A stretch of DNA of 48,272 nucleotides, taken from the NCBI GenBank assembly GCA_045804965.1, contig JBJMMD010000039.1:1-48272 (forward strand), in the 5' to 3' direction. The position numbers were made by a program, and so were the translations under genes. A model generated the notes under the pieces. That model was given only the letters and a program-made list of their open reading frames with translations, did no database searches and was not told the DNA's origin. This document shows, in pieces, positions 7,640 through 16,488 of the stretch. Each line of letters starts with the position of its first letter. The first letter of the stretch is position 1. This DNA is from CAVTUU01 sp045804965 (GTDB lineage: Bacteria > Chloroflexota > Chloroflexia > Thermomicrobiales > UBA6265).

Positions 7640-9760
7640 TTGACGGATTCTTCTGACAAGCGCGAGCGTAACGAAACGACGCGAGCAGCCAATCCCGAAA
7701 CGACCGTAGCGCCTGCCGACGACGAACCTTCCGAATCCTTTTCCATCTACCACGACCGCCCGGAAGAGGTTCGAGGACGACTGCCGGGCAATCACTTTAT
7801 GCGGGTTGGACGCCAATCTGTTGGCCGCACGCCGGTTGAGGGCGACTATCAGGTCGTCTCCGGCGAGAACTTGCCGACCCCGGATGGCGCCACCCGGCAG
7901 GTTGCTGCCCGCCTCAAGCGCGTGCTCATCGGCCGCCCGATCGCCAGTGCCCGCGAACACGCAGAGCGTGTCGGCGTCATCACCGGGTTGGCGCTTTTCG
8001 CTTCGGACAACATCTCCTCCTCGGCCTACGCGACCGAAGAGATCATGCGCGTCCTGATCCTCGCCGGCGTTGGCGCGCTATCTTCGACGCTGCCGATCAC
8101 TTTCGTCATCGTCGCCGTATTGGCGATCGTCGTCACGAGCTACCAGCAAGTTATCCGTGCCTACCCGACCGGTGGCGGCTCGTATATCGTCGCCAATGAC
8201 AACCTCGGTCCACTGCCGGGACTGGTCACCGCCGCCGCGCTCCTGGTCGATTACGTCTTGACTGTCGCGGTTTCAATCGCCGCCGGAGTCGCCGCGCTCA
8301 CGTCGGTATTCCCCGAACTCTTCGCTCATCGCGTGGCGATTGGCGTTGGTTTCGTGATGCTGCTCTGTCTCGGCAATTTGCGGGGGATCCGCGAAAGCGG
8401 CGTCATCTTCGCAGCGCCAACCTACATCTATCTCTTCGCCATATTTGGGCTCCTGGCGTTTGGGTTCCTGCGCTACGCGACGGGGCACTTCCCGAGCTAC
8501 ACCGCCCCGCCCGCCTGGGAGGCCGCGGCCGGCTCGCAATCCCTTGGGCTGTTGCTCATCCTTCGCGCGTTCTCCTCTGGTTCAGTGGCGCTGACCGGGA
8601 CCGAGGCGGTCTCAAATGGAGTGCCGGCGTTCAAGCCGCCTGAGGCGAAACATGCCCAGACGGTGCTCATTCTCATGGGCTCGTTTTTTGCCAGCATCTT
8701 CCTCGGTATCAGCTTCCTCGCCGGTCATCTCGGCATCCTACCCGATCCCACCGAGCAAGAAACGGTGATTAGCCAGCTCGCGCGCGTGCTGGTCGGACAC
8801 GGTCCATACCTGTATCTTGTGCAGCTTTCGACAGCATTGCTGCTCGTCCTCGCCGCCAACACCGCTTTCAACGGCTTTCCGCGGCTCGCCAGCATCCTCG
8901 CCCGCGACCGGTTTCTGCCACGTCTGTTCGCCTTCCGTGGCGACCGGCTGGCATTCACCGCCGGGATCGCGCTGCTCGGCATGCTGGCGACGCTGCTCAT
9001 CATCGCCTTTCATGGCAGCGTCACAAAACTGATTCCGCTTTATACGGTGGGCGTCTTCGTCGCCTTCACGCTGAGCCAAACTGGGATGGTCGTCCACTGG
9101 CGGCGGTTGAAAATGGAGGAGCCGCGCTGGCGGCTGCGCGCGACGATCAACGGCATCGGCGCGGTAACCACCGGGGTCGTCGCGATCGAAGTCGCGGTTT
9201 CTAAGTTCCTGTTGGGCGCGTGGATGGTGCTCGTGCTCGTGCCCATTCTGATCGCCATGATGTGGGGCATCGGCCAGCATTACCGCCGCCTCGTCGGCAT
9301 GCAACGACCGGAAACGCCGCTTGATTACACGCAGGTGCGCCTGCGGCCGATCGTTCCGATTGCAGAGCTGAACATCCCGGCGCGGCAGGCGCTGGCGTTC
9401 GCCCGCGCTGTCGCGCCCGACGAGAACATTACCCTTGTCCACGTAACCGATGACCTGCTTGCCGCTGAGCTCCTACGCGAGAAGTGGGAGCAATGGCCGC
9501 ATGGCAACACCCATCTCGTCGTCATCGAGTCGCCCTACCGAACTCTGGGCGGTCCACTCTTGCACTATATCGACGAGGTGACCAAGGCCTATTCGCGCGA
9601 CACGATCATGGTCATCCTGCCTGAATTTGTACCCGGCCGCTGGTGGGAACACTTGCTGCACAACCAAACGGCGTTGCGCCTCAAAGCTGCGCTCCTCTTC
9701 CACCCTGGCGTCATCGTCGCCAACGTCCCCTACCACGTAGCTCGCGAGACGTCGGTGTGA
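7640..9760 (+). CDS. KimA-like APC family transporter (potassium or amino acid)
   Basis: A 706-residue APC-superfamily permease with about 12 membrane helices. After a polar N-terminal extension of about 95 residues, RLKRVLIGRPI, LFASDNISSSAYATEE, AYPTGGGSYIVANDNLG and LLVDYVLTVAVSIAAG closely follow Bacillus KimA/YdaO, a high-affinity potassium importer that c-di-AMP regulates. Helix 8 (about residues 315-330) has SGSVALTGTEAVSNGVPAF. The last 175 residues are soluble (AELNIPARQALAFARAV, NITLVHVTDD), resembling the USP-like C-terminal domain of KimA. The ORF begins at TTG with a weak site; the in-frame ATG at residue 54 is an alternative. Potassium is more likely than an amino acid as substrate, but this is inference. 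Confidence 0.82.
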   Translation: MTDSSDKRERNETTRAANPETTVAPADDEPSESFSIYHDRPEEVRGRLPGNHFMRVGRQSVGRTPVEGDYQVVSGENLPTPDGATRQVAARLKRVLIGRPIASAREHAERVGVITGLALFASDNISSSAYATEEIMRVLILAGVGALSSTLPITFVIVAVLAIVVTSYQQVIRAYPTGGGSYIVANDNLGPLPGLVTAAALLVDYVLTVAVSIAAGVAALTSVFPELFAHRVAIGVGFVMLLCLGNLRGIRESGVIFAAPTYIYLFAIFGLLAFGFLRYATGHFPSYTAPPAWEAAAGSQSLGLLLILRAFSSGSVALTGTEAVSNGVPAFKPPEAKHAQTVLILMGSFFASIFLGISFLAGHLGILPDPTEQETVISQLARVLVGHGPYLYLVQLSTALLLVLAANTAFNGFPRLASILARDRFLPRLFAFRGDRLAFTAGIALLGMLATLLIIAFHGSVTKLIPLYTVGVFVAFTLSQTGMVVHWRRLKMEEPRWRLRATINGIGAVTTGVVAIEVAVSKFLLGAWMVLVLVPILIAMMWGIGQHYRRLVGMQRPETPLDYTQVRLRPIVPIAELNIPARQALAFARAVAPDENITLVHVTDDLLAAELLREKWEQWPHGNTHLVVIESPYRTLGGPLLHYIDEVTKAYSRDTIMVILPEFVPGRWWEHLLHNQTALRLKAALLFHPGVIVANVPYHVARETSV

Positions 9761-9800
9761 TGTTCTGAGAACAACCATCGAGTCCATCTCGATTCGTCGG

Positions 9801-9818
9801 GGCGCACGACTGTGCGCC
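9801..9818. terminator. GGCGCAC hairpin after the KimA-like gene
   Basis: A perfect inverted repeat, GGCGCAC-GACT-GTGCGCC, 40 bases after the transporter stop and just past the end of the antitoxin relic on the other strand. There is no clean T-run. Similar GC-rich hairpins occur at 21206-21226, 29151-29172 and 29222-29245, so this is a dispersed repeat that may also serve as a terminator. Confidence 0.5.
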
Positions 9819-9856
9819 TAATGAATGAATCCCCCACTGCTGGCCGTCGGAACGGC

Positions 9857-10189
9857 TTAGCGAGACTGACGAGCGGTTTCTCGTTCAACGCGCGCCTCGG
9901 CTCTCACCTCGGCCAAGGCTTTGGCAACCTCGCGCTCTATCTCTTCTGGCGGCCCACCTTTGAAAGCAGCGCCGATATCGTCCAGGATCTCAAAGCCTTC
10001 TTCTCTCTCCGCGCCCCGCTTTTCCAAGCGCTCGAGGCGTTTCGTCGAAACGAGCGCGGCAGCGAAAGCATCGCCTTTCTTGACGACGATGCATGCGATG
10101 TGGCGAAAGACGCGGTTAGGCAACTCGCTCAATTGTGGCCGGGCTTCGGTGAATCTGAGAGTCTCGGTTGGCGGCGGATATCTGGACGT
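9857..10189 (-). pseudogene. Orphan Phd/YefM-type antitoxin, start codon changed to ACG
   Basis: The minus-strand frame reads LRFTEARPQLSELPNRVF, then CIVVKKGDAFAAALVSTKRL and a helical tail ending PPEEIEREVAKALAEVRAE. This is the fold order of Phd/YefM antitoxins, which bind DNA with the N-terminal part and wrap the toxin with the tail. No ATG or GTG precedes the conserved N-terminus, but ACG 10189-10187 lies 6 bases after a perfect AAGGAG (10196-10201), so a normal ATG has probably mutated. TTG 10132 would remove most of the DNA-binding part. No toxin gene follows. A second AGGAGG-ATG (10224) opens an unrelated 31-codon frame. The rest of the 9761-10485 gap shows nothing else. Confidence 0.6.
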
Positions 10190-10485
10190 GAGCGGCTCCT
10201 TCGAAGATGCGGCACGTTAAACATAAGGACGTAACCTCCTGCGACATGATTCGCATGCGTGCGTTGTTCCGTTTCCGCCCCCATGTTAGCCTCTGTGTAC
10301 GTACAATCGGTACTCCCGGGTTGGCCCGTCGTCTAGGTACGAGGTGGTCGCCGATCATGACCTCCTTCTAATTCCATTCGATGGCGCAGAGCGCGAATCT
10401 GATCCCCAGCGACTGAACCCCGCCGGCCCACGCCCAATTTCGACCCGCCGCAGGGAACCAGTCGCACGAGAAGGGGATTCAAACG

Positions 10486-11463
10486 ATGCTACGTCGATCG
10501 ATGTTGTTGGCAACCCTCGTCCTGACGCTAGGTTTCACCAGTCTGACCGCAGCCGCACCTGCCCCGGGAACGCGCCTCCAATCCTCACTTCGCGCCGATG
10601 CATCCAGTTATTGCATGGACGCAGAGGAGCAGGCATTCCTTCCGCTCATTAACAGCTACCGAGCACAAAATGGAATCGCGCCGCTCGTCGCCGTCCAGAG
10701 CTTAGGGGCGGCCGCCGACTACCATAGTACCGACATGGCTACTCACAACTACTTCGACCACATACTCTTTGACGGCACGTCGTGGAGCCAGAATATGACC
10801 GCCTTTGGCTACCCCACCGGCGGTTGGCGAGGGGAGAATATCGCCGCCGGTTACGTCACTGCTCAAGACGTCTTCGCCGGCTGGAAAGCGTCTACCTCAC
10901 ACAATGCGACGATGCTTGACCCCACCGCCAAGGCGATCGGGATGGGTCGTGCCTATGGCGCGAACTCAACTTACGGGTGGTACTGGACGACCGACTTCGG
11001 CGACATGATCACCGGCCCCGCGGCGCTTTGCGGAGGTGGTCCAGTTCCGACCGCAACCAACACGCCCGCGCCGACAAACACCCCAATCCCGCAGCCTACG
11101 GCAACACAGGCACCTCCGCCGACCTCGACGCCGGTGCCGGTCGTCGCCGTCTACGTCGCCGGTCTCTCTGGCCAGGCGACGGCCAAAGGAAAATCGACGA
11201 CGATCTCGGTCAATGTGGCCGTCAATGACACCAATGGGAGGGCGGTTAGCGGCGCCGGCGTGACGCTGGTCATGGCTGCCCCAGACGGAACGTCGCAAAC
11301 CCTGGCGGTGACAACGAATCGTCGGGGACAAGCCTCGGTCTCGATGAAGGCAACGCACGGGTCGGGCAGATATGTCGCAAGCGTGACGAACGTCGCCGCC
11401 GGTGGCGCCCCTTATGATCCCAGCCGCAACGCCGCGAGCAGCGTCGTCATCATGGCGCCGTAA
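10486..11463 (+). CDS. Secreted CAP-domain (SCP/PR1) protein with Ig-like tail
   Basis: A signal peptide (MLRRSMLLATLVLTLGF, cleaved near TAAAPA) is followed by a CAP domain at about residues 40-185. Its hallmark residues are visible: INSYRAQNG, the metal-site His in YHSTDMATHNYFDH, GENIAAGY, W-K-ASTSHNATML and YWTTDFG. A Thr-Pro linker (PTATNTPAPTNTPIP) at about 190-222 leads to a C-terminal Ig-like domain (GQATAKGKSTTISVNVAV), like those in adhesins. The start follows GAAGGGG by 8 bases. CAP proteins act outside the cell in various roles, none predictable here. The gene is convergent with the next secreted-protein gene. Confidence 0.87.
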   Translation: MLRRSMLLATLVLTLGFTSLTAAAPAPGTRLQSSLRADASSYCMDAEEQAFLPLINSYRAQNGIAPLVAVQSLGAAADYHSTDMATHNYFDHILFDGTSWSQNMTAFGYPTGGWRGENIAAGYVTAQDVFAGWKASTSHNATMLDPTAKAIGMGRAYGANSTYGWYWTTDFGDMITGPAALCGGGPVPTATNTPAPTNTPIPQPTATQAPPPTSTPVPVVAVYVAGLSGQATAKGKSTTISVNVAVNDTNGRAVSGAGVTLVMAAPDGTSQTLAVTTNRRGQASVSMKATHGSGRYVASVTNVAAGGAPYDPSRNAASSVVIMAP

Positions 11464-11503
11464 GAGTCGGTCCAGAGTCACTGGGCTGCATGAATGCAAA
11501 TGA

Positions 11504-11530
11504 GAGCGGCGGCCTATTCGGCCGCCGCTC
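11504..11530. terminator. Shared hairpin terminator between convergent genes
   Basis: GAGCGGCGGCC 11504-11514, loop TATTC, GGCCGCCGCTC 11520-11530: a perfect 11-bp stem in the 116-base gap between two converging genes. A T-rich stretch follows on the plus strand. It probably stops transcription from both sides. Confidence 0.75.
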
Positions 11531-11579
11531 TTCGTCATTGCGTTTTCGCGCTGAAGATCTGGCGTTCTCCTTCCAGCGC

Positions 11580-12600
11580 CTACGCGGTCGGGCAGCGCTG
11601 CTCGTTCTTAGTGTTCGCTGCGGCGAGCAACGATGCGTTGGTGGCCGCCAAGCTCGCGTCACCACTAGCGATAGGATCGTGGACCAGGTGATAGACCTGG
11701 GCAACCGAATACTGATAGTTGATGCCCGAACCCGCGCTCAGGAGCCCAGCCGCGCCATGCCGCGCTAGGGCATTGAACCCACCGCCACCGAGGTTGATCG
11801 CCCCGGAGATCGTCAGGTTCGGAGTCAGTCCGGCCGCCGTCATCTGAGCGGACGTGAGGTCGAACACGTTCGCGAAGAGCTGACTGGCATAAGGAGCGTC
11901 CGGGGTGGGGCTCACGCCGTTCAGGGCCGATTGAATGGCCAGCACCAGGGGATCGCTCGGGTCGTTGTACGCCGGCAAGCCCTGCTTCTTCCAGAAGCCG
12001 GGAGTGCAGCCTTCTGCGACGGGCACTTCCGTTGCCGAGGCAACCGTTGGCGTAATGGTCGGCGTATCCGTCGGCGTAGCCGTATTAGTCGGCGTATCCG
12101 TCGGTGTATTGGTCGGCGTGTCAGTTGGGGTATTGGTGGGCGTATTGGTCGGGGTGTCTGTCGGCGTCGACGTATTCGTCGGCGTCGGGGTCGGTGTCGC
12201 CGGGCACGGACCCGTGTGAGAGGACGAAGTTGCCGCTCCAATTGCCGTTGATCACCGCCGTTGCCGAGGTGACCGTCGAGTCGAGATTCAACGTGGTCAC
12301 GTAGTGCGCCGTCTTGTTGTTGACAGGAGTCAGCGGCACGTCCGCCGACTGTCCATTGGCCCATGTGACGTGGATTGTGGCCGGGGCCTGTTGCGAGTTG
12401 TTGAGCCCGTTGATGATGAAGTGCCACTCCTGGGCACTGTTGCCGTCGTTACAGCCGTTGAACCCTGCAAGATTGGTCGCCGAGATCGTCCCTGCCGCCG
12501 TAGTCTGCTTGGGGGAGTCCAGCGGGAGGACGAGCGCGGTAAACAGCAGCAGGAGGGGAACGATGACGAACAGTGCCCGTCGTATAGTGCGGGGAGCCAT
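11580..12600 (-). pseudogene. Secreted CTPGFWK-type protein split by a one-base frameshift
   Basis: From ATG 12600 the frame encodes a signal peptide (ALFVIVPLLLLFTALVLPL) and a beta-rich domain of about 95 residues (NLAGFNGCNDGNSAQEWHF to NWSGNFVLSHG). It then reads nonsense through the repeat linker and stops near 12121. Removing one G from the GGG at 12213-12211 (CCC on the plus strand) restores GPCPATPTPTPTNT, a long TPT linker and a C-terminal domain starting EGCTPGFWKKQG (11580-12026). The repaired protein would have about 339 residues. CTPGFWK domains occur in secreted proteins of several phyla; their role is unknown. The frameshift is real or a homopolymer sequencing error. Both halves are otherwise well kept, which favours a recent event or an error. 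Confidence 0.78.
12033..12197 (-). repeat. Degenerate 6- and 12-base coding repeat for a Thr-Pro linker
   Basis: On the minus strand, units like ACGCCGACCAAT and ACGCCGACGGAT encode alternating TPTN and TPTD. Unit lengths are multiples of three, so copy-number changes would alter linker length without shifting frame. This is not a CRISPR array: units are short and there are no spacers. Confidence 0.8.
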
Positions 12601-13094
12601 AACAACCCTTTCTCTTATGAGTCGCGCACAGGGCCGACTGGCGCTCTGCTGGTCGAAATATTCCTAAGCGTCGAGTTCGGTTTCTAAACTGGTCGTTCGC
12701 CGATGTCCTACGATTGGTCCAAGACCGGCCGGGCCGCACGCGGAGACACCAACTGCGCTGCGGGCACAAGCAGTTGCCGCCACGCTAGATCGAGGCTCCC
12801 TCGTACCTTGAGGCCAGGCTCCTCATCGGTACAAACCAACCGTTCGTACCAGTACTTTGCGGCTAGTCCCGGCGATTGAGCAATTATTTAATGATGCATT
12901 GGCCATTCTTCCCGGCACCCCGAGCGTTGTGGCGGTCCACCGTGTTGCTTCTGCTCCGCCAAGCTGAACGGTGTCGCTCAGGGTCCACGCGCCGACTCCG
13001 GAGAGTGGGACCAGCCTCAAGATGTCCTCTTGCCGTCTGCTGAGCGTCATGTCGGCGCGACAAAACCCGGCCGGCTCGACATGGCCCGGTTTCC
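12601..13094. other. Intergenic stretch without recognisable gene
   Basis: About 490 bases between the start of the CTPGFWK-type gene and the promoter of the Fur-family gene. A minus-strand open frame (12823-13239) runs through it but has no ribosome binding site and no recognisable motif, apart from a weak LuxR-like phrase LSRRQEDILRLV. No RNA gene or strong repeat was seen. Confidence 0.5.
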
Positions 13095-13123
13095 TTGATC
13101 CATTCCGACTAAAAAGGTAGAAT
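13095..13123 (+). promoter_or_regulatory. Sigma-70 type promoter for the Fur-family regulator
   Basis: TTGATC (-35, 13095-13100), exactly 17 bases, TAGAAT (-10, 13118-13123). Transcription would start near 13130, leaving a leader of about 60 bases before ATG 13193. No convincing Fur-box palindrome could be fixed by eye. Confidence 0.7.
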
Positions 13124-13192
13124 ATCAATCGGTAACGAGACTCATTCCTAACTAGGCCGACGCTGTCGTCGGCTGACGGGGCAGGAACCCAT

Positions 13193-13603
13193 ATGGTCGC
13201 GATCACGGGCGAATACCGGCACACAACGCAACGCGCCACGATCCTGCAGGCGGTGAAGGAGGCCGAGGGCCACTTGACCGCGGGCGAGATTTTCGAGCGC
13301 GTGCGCCGGCGCGACCCAAAGATCGCCTACGGCACTGTTTACCGGTCGCTGCATCTGCTTGCCGAGCGCGGCTTGATCCAGGAACTGACCTTCGCGGATC
13401 AGGCCAGCCGCTACGATGGGCGGGTTGACCGCCATGACCATGTCTACTGCACGACCTGCGGCTCGTTGGCCGATGTCGATGTCCCGGTCGCGCTGATGGC
13501 GCGCCACGTCGCGGAGGAGCGAAGCGGCTTCACGGTCACCGGTCATCACACGGTGTTCATCGGCATGTGTCCAAAGTGCCGGCAGCGTGCGGCCGGTCGC
13601 TAG
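13193..13603 (+). CDS. Fur/PerR-family metalloregulator
   Basis: A 136-residue DNA-binding repressor. The winged helix spans about residues 10-80 (TQRATILQAVKEAEGHLTA, KIAYGTVYRSLHLLAERGL). The metal-sensing region DRHDHVYCTTCG supplies the His-rich regulatory site and the first Cys pair of the structural zinc site; the second pair is MCPKC near the end. The subtype (Fur, PerR or Zur) cannot be settled by eye, but the location 110 bases upstream of a complete suf operon favours an iron or peroxide sensor controlling Fe-S assembly. AGGA 7-10 bases before ATG 13193 supports the start. The gene has its own promoter. Confidence 0.88.
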   Translation: MVAITGEYRHTTQRATILQAVKEAEGHLTAGEIFERVRRRDPKIAYGTVYRSLHLLAERGLIQELTFADQASRYDGRVDRHDHVYCTTCGSLADVDVPVALMARHVAEERSGFTVTGHHTVFIGMCPKCRQRAAGR

Positions 13604-13714
13604 GTTGCCCTCGTTCCTGAGTTTTGCTTGTTCAGTGTGCGCATGGGCGTGCACCGCACTTATCGGTTGACAGCCTAGCTGGCGACCGCGCACGAGGAGG
13701 AAACGGACGGTCTC

Positions 13715-14503
13715 ATGTCTGATGCGCCAATGTTTGAGATCGAGAATTTGCACGTCTCTATTGAGGACAAAGAGATCCTCAAGGGCGTCGACCTCAAAAT
13801 CAACAAGGGTGAGATTCACGCGCTGATGGGTCCGAACGGATCCGGCAAGAGCACGCTTGCCTATGTCATCGCCGGTCATCCTTCCTACGAAGTGACGGAA
13901 GGATCGATCCGCTATTTCGGCGAAGACATCCTTGAGATGGATCCGGATTTGCGGGCGCGCAAGGGCGTTTTCCTTGCCTTCCAATACCCGACGGTCATCC
14001 CGGGCGTTTCGATGGCGAACTTCCTTCGGATGGCGGTCACCAACGTCCGTAGCGCTCGCGTCGACGAGAACGGCGGCGCAACGAAGATGGCTCCGCGCGA
14101 GTTCCGGCGTCTGATGAAAGAGAAGATGCAGCTCCTGAAGATGGACGACTCGTTCGCCACCCGTTACCTCAACGAAGGATTCTCGGGCGGTGAGAAGAAG
14201 CGAGCTGAGATCCTACAGATGGCGCTGCTCGAGCCGACGATGGCGATTCTCGACGAGACCGACTCCGGTCTTGACATCGACGCGTTGCGCGTCGTTTCGG
14301 AGGGCGTGAACGCGCTGGCCGGCCCCGAGATGGGCGTCCTCCTGATCACGCACTATCAGCGGCTGCTGAATTACATCCAGCCGCATTTTGTCCACATCAT
14401 GATGGATGGCCGGATTGTCGAAGAAGGCGGTCCGGAGCTGGCCCACGAGCTGGAAGCGAAGGGCTATGTAGAGATGCGCGCGCAACACGTCGCCGCCGAG
14501 TAG
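13715..14503 (+). CDS. sufC: Fe-S cluster assembly ATPase SufC
   Basis: SufC powers the SufBCD scaffold, on which [Fe-S] clusters are built in the cytoplasm. The 262-residue protein has Walker A GPNGSGKST, the SufC-type signature FSGGEKKRAEI, Walker B MAILDETDSGLD and switch histidine LLITHYQRLLNYI. DETDSGLD replaces the usual DEP of transporters and is diagnostic of SufC. GAGGAGG lies 14 bases before ATG, rather far. It starts the order sufC-sufB-DUF5990-sufD-sufS-sufU, all on one strand with short gaps. Confidence 0.96.
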   Translation: MSDAPMFEIENLHVSIEDKEILKGVDLKINKGEIHALMGPNGSGKSTLAYVIAGHPSYEVTEGSIRYFGEDILEMDPDLRARKGVFLAFQYPTVIPGVSMANFLRMAVTNVRSARVDENGGATKMAPREFRRLMKEKMQLLKMDDSFATRYLNEGFSGGEKKRAEILQMALLEPTMAILDETDSGLDIDALRVVSEGVNALAGPEMGVLLITHYQRLLNYIQPHFVHIMMDGRIVEEGGPELAHELEAKGYVEMRAQHVAAE

Positions 14504-14606
14504 GAGCCGGGAACGACCGGCGGTCGGGACGAACGTCCATACCGCGATCTCGCACCGAACCTGACCGCACGAAACGTTGCTGAGTAACTACAAGAAGGAG
14601 CACACA

Positions 14607-16013
14607 ATGGTTGCAACACCAAAGCCGCAAGTTGATATTGGCGATTACCAGTACGGATTCCGCGACGAGGAAGACTACGTCTTCAAGAGCAAGCGCGGGC
14701 TCAGCAAGGAGGTCGTCGAAGAGATCTCCTCGATGAAGGATGAGCCCGACTGGATGCGGGATTTCCGCCTCAAGGCCTACGACCACTTTGTCAAGCGGCC
14801 GATGCCGAACTGGGGCGGCGATCTCAGCGACATCGACTTCAACGACATCTTCTATTACATCCGGCCGTCCGAAAAGCAGGGCAAGAACTGGGACGAGGTG
14901 CCGAGTTACATCAAGGACACCTTTGAGAAATTGGGCATCCCCGAGGCGGAGCGTAAGTTCCTCGCCGGCGTGGGCGCTCAATACGAATCAGAGATGATCT
15001 ACCACTCCCTGAACGAGGATCTCAAGGCCAAGGGAGTGCTCTTCCTCGACACCGACACCGCGGTCCGCGAGCACCCGGATCTGGTCAAGCAGTATTTCGG
15101 CACGATCATTCCCGCCAACGACAACAAGTTCGCCGCGCTGAACAGCGCCGTCTGGTCGGGCGGCTCGTTCATCTATGTGCCCGAGAACGTCAAGATCGAG
15201 ATTCCGCTGCAAGCCTATTTCCGGATCAACGCCGAGAACATGGGTCAGTTCGAGCGGACGCTGATCATTTGCGCCCCGGGCAGCTACGTCCACTATGTCG
15301 AGGGCTGCACCGCGCCGACTTACACCACCAACAGCTTGCACTCGGCAGTGGTCGAGATCATCGTCCAGGAAGGCGCGCGCTGCCGCTACACGACGATCCA
15401 GAACTGGTCGAAGAATGTCTACAATCTGGTCACCAAGCGGGCCGCGGCCTACAAGGACGCGACGATGGAGTGGGTTGACGGCAACCTCGGCAGCAAGCTG
15501 ACGATGAAGTATCCAGCGGTCTGGATGATGGAGCCGGGCGCGCGCGGCGAGATTCTCTCGGTCGCGTTCTCCGGCGACGGTCAGCATCAGGACGCCGGCG
15601 GCAAAGTCGTGCACGCTGCACCGCACACGTCCTCGCAGATCATCTCGAAGTCGATCTCGAAGGGCACGGGCCGCAGCTCGTACCGCGGTCTGGTCAAGGT
15701 TTATAAGGGCGCCGAGGACGTCAAGAGCAACGTCGTCTGCGACGCGCTGCTGCTCGACGAAACGAGCCGGACCGATACCTACCCGTACATGGAGATCGAG
15801 GAAGAGAAGGTTTCGGTCGGCCACGAAGCGACTGTCTCCAAGGTGGCGGAAGAGCAGATCTTCTACCTCCAGAGCCGCGGCCTTTCGGAGTCTGAAGCGA
15901 TGAGCATGATCGTCAACGGCTTCATCGAGCCGATTGCCAAGGAGCTACCGCTTGAGTATGCCGTCGAGCTCAACCGCTTGATCCAGCTTGAGATGGAAGG
16001 CTCGGTGGGGTAA
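14607..16013 (+). CDS. sufB: Fe-S cluster assembly scaffold SufB
   Basis: SufB is the main scaffold subunit, receiving sulfur from SufS/SufU and pairing with SufD on SufC. The 468-residue protein shows the family phrases YQYGFRDEEDYVFKSKRGLS, GVLFLDTDTAVREHPDLV, WSGGSFIYVPENVKIEIPLQ, GCTAPTYTTNSLHSAVVEI and SRTDTYPYMEIEEE. ATG 14607 is chosen because AAGGAG lies 6 bases upstream (14595-14600); the frame extends to TTG 14577 without a site. Length and motifs are normal. Confidence 0.96.
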   Translation: MVATPKPQVDIGDYQYGFRDEEDYVFKSKRGLSKEVVEEISSMKDEPDWMRDFRLKAYDHFVKRPMPNWGGDLSDIDFNDIFYYIRPSEKQGKNWDEVPSYIKDTFEKLGIPEAERKFLAGVGAQYESEMIYHSLNEDLKAKGVLFLDTDTAVREHPDLVKQYFGTIIPANDNKFAALNSAVWSGGSFIYVPENVKIEIPLQAYFRINAENMGQFERTLIICAPGSYVHYVEGCTAPTYTTNSLHSAVVEIIVQEGARCRYTTIQNWSKNVYNLVTKRAAAYKDATMEWVDGNLGSKLTMKYPAVWMMEPGARGEILSVAFSGDGQHQDAGGKVVHAAPHTSSQIISKSISKGTGRSSYRGLVKVYKGAEDVKSNVVCDALLLDETSRTDTYPYMEIEEEKVSVGHEATVSKVAEEQIFYLQSRGLSESEAMSMIVNGFIEPIAKELPLEYAVELNRLIQLEMEGSVG

Positions 16014-16019
16014 CGACGC

Positions 16020-16472
16020 GTGACGGACGGAGCGAGACCAGTTCGATTGCGCTTAACCTGCTTGAATCCGCCTATTGACCGATTCAGCAATGGCGCAACC
16101 GAGTTTGGGCTTCAGGACAAGAAGCAGGCGCTCGCTCCTGGCGTCGAGAATATCGATGGCAAAGTCCATTACGACTTGACGATTGAAGCAACGCGGAGTG
16201 ATGGCTCGCCATCGGTTCGGTTTCGCGGACCGTATGTTCACGGTACGCCGAGCGCCCCGTTTCTCTACCTGAGTTTGCGTCAAATCGGCGCGGCTTCGAA
16301 CGAGTGGATCAAGCGCGTGAAGGTTCCGTTGACTGGTATCGACTGGACGATGGTTGAAGACACCAGCGAACCAGTTTCGGACTATCTCACGGCGACTGTG
16401 AGCGGACACAGGAGCGGAACCGTCCCGCTGCTTGAAGGCGGATGGCAACGCGTCAAGAACCTGATCGAGTGA
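16020..16472 (+). CDS. DUF5990 family protein inside the suf operon
   Basis: A 150-residue soluble protein with the DUF5990 core: RLRLTCLNPP, EFGLQDKKQALAPG, VRFRGPYVHGTPSAPFLYLS and VKVPLTGIDWTMVE. No signal peptide or membrane segment. GTG 16020 is 6 bases after the sufB stop with GGTGGGG overlapping it, and the next gene, sufD, begins 16 bases downstream. It is therefore co-transcribed with the Fe-S genes. The function of DUF5990 is not known. It has no conserved cysteines, so it is unlikely to bind a cluster itself (inference). Confidence 0.78.
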   Translation: MTDGARPVRLRLTCLNPPIDRFSNGATEFGLQDKKQALAPGVENIDGKVHYDLTIEATRSDGSPSVRFRGPYVHGTPSAPFLYLSLRQIGAASNEWIKRVKVPLTGIDWTMVEDTSEPVSDYLTATVSGHRSGTVPLLEGGWQRVKNLIE

Positions 16473-16488
16473 TAGACATGAGGAGTCC

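Noticed and set aside
10328..10390. tRNA-Glu-like start GCCCGTCGTCTAGG
   Set aside because: No matching acceptor arm, anticodon arm or seven-base T-loop follows; resemblance is limited to about 14 bases.
12033..12197. Possible CRISPR-like repeat array
   Set aside because: Units are 6-12 bases with no spacers and encode a Thr-Pro linker.
12823..13239. 138-codon minus-strand frame with LuxR-like phrase LSRRQEDILRLV
   Set aside because: The rest of the helix-turn-helix is missing, there is no ribosome site, and it overlaps the Fur promoter and gene start.
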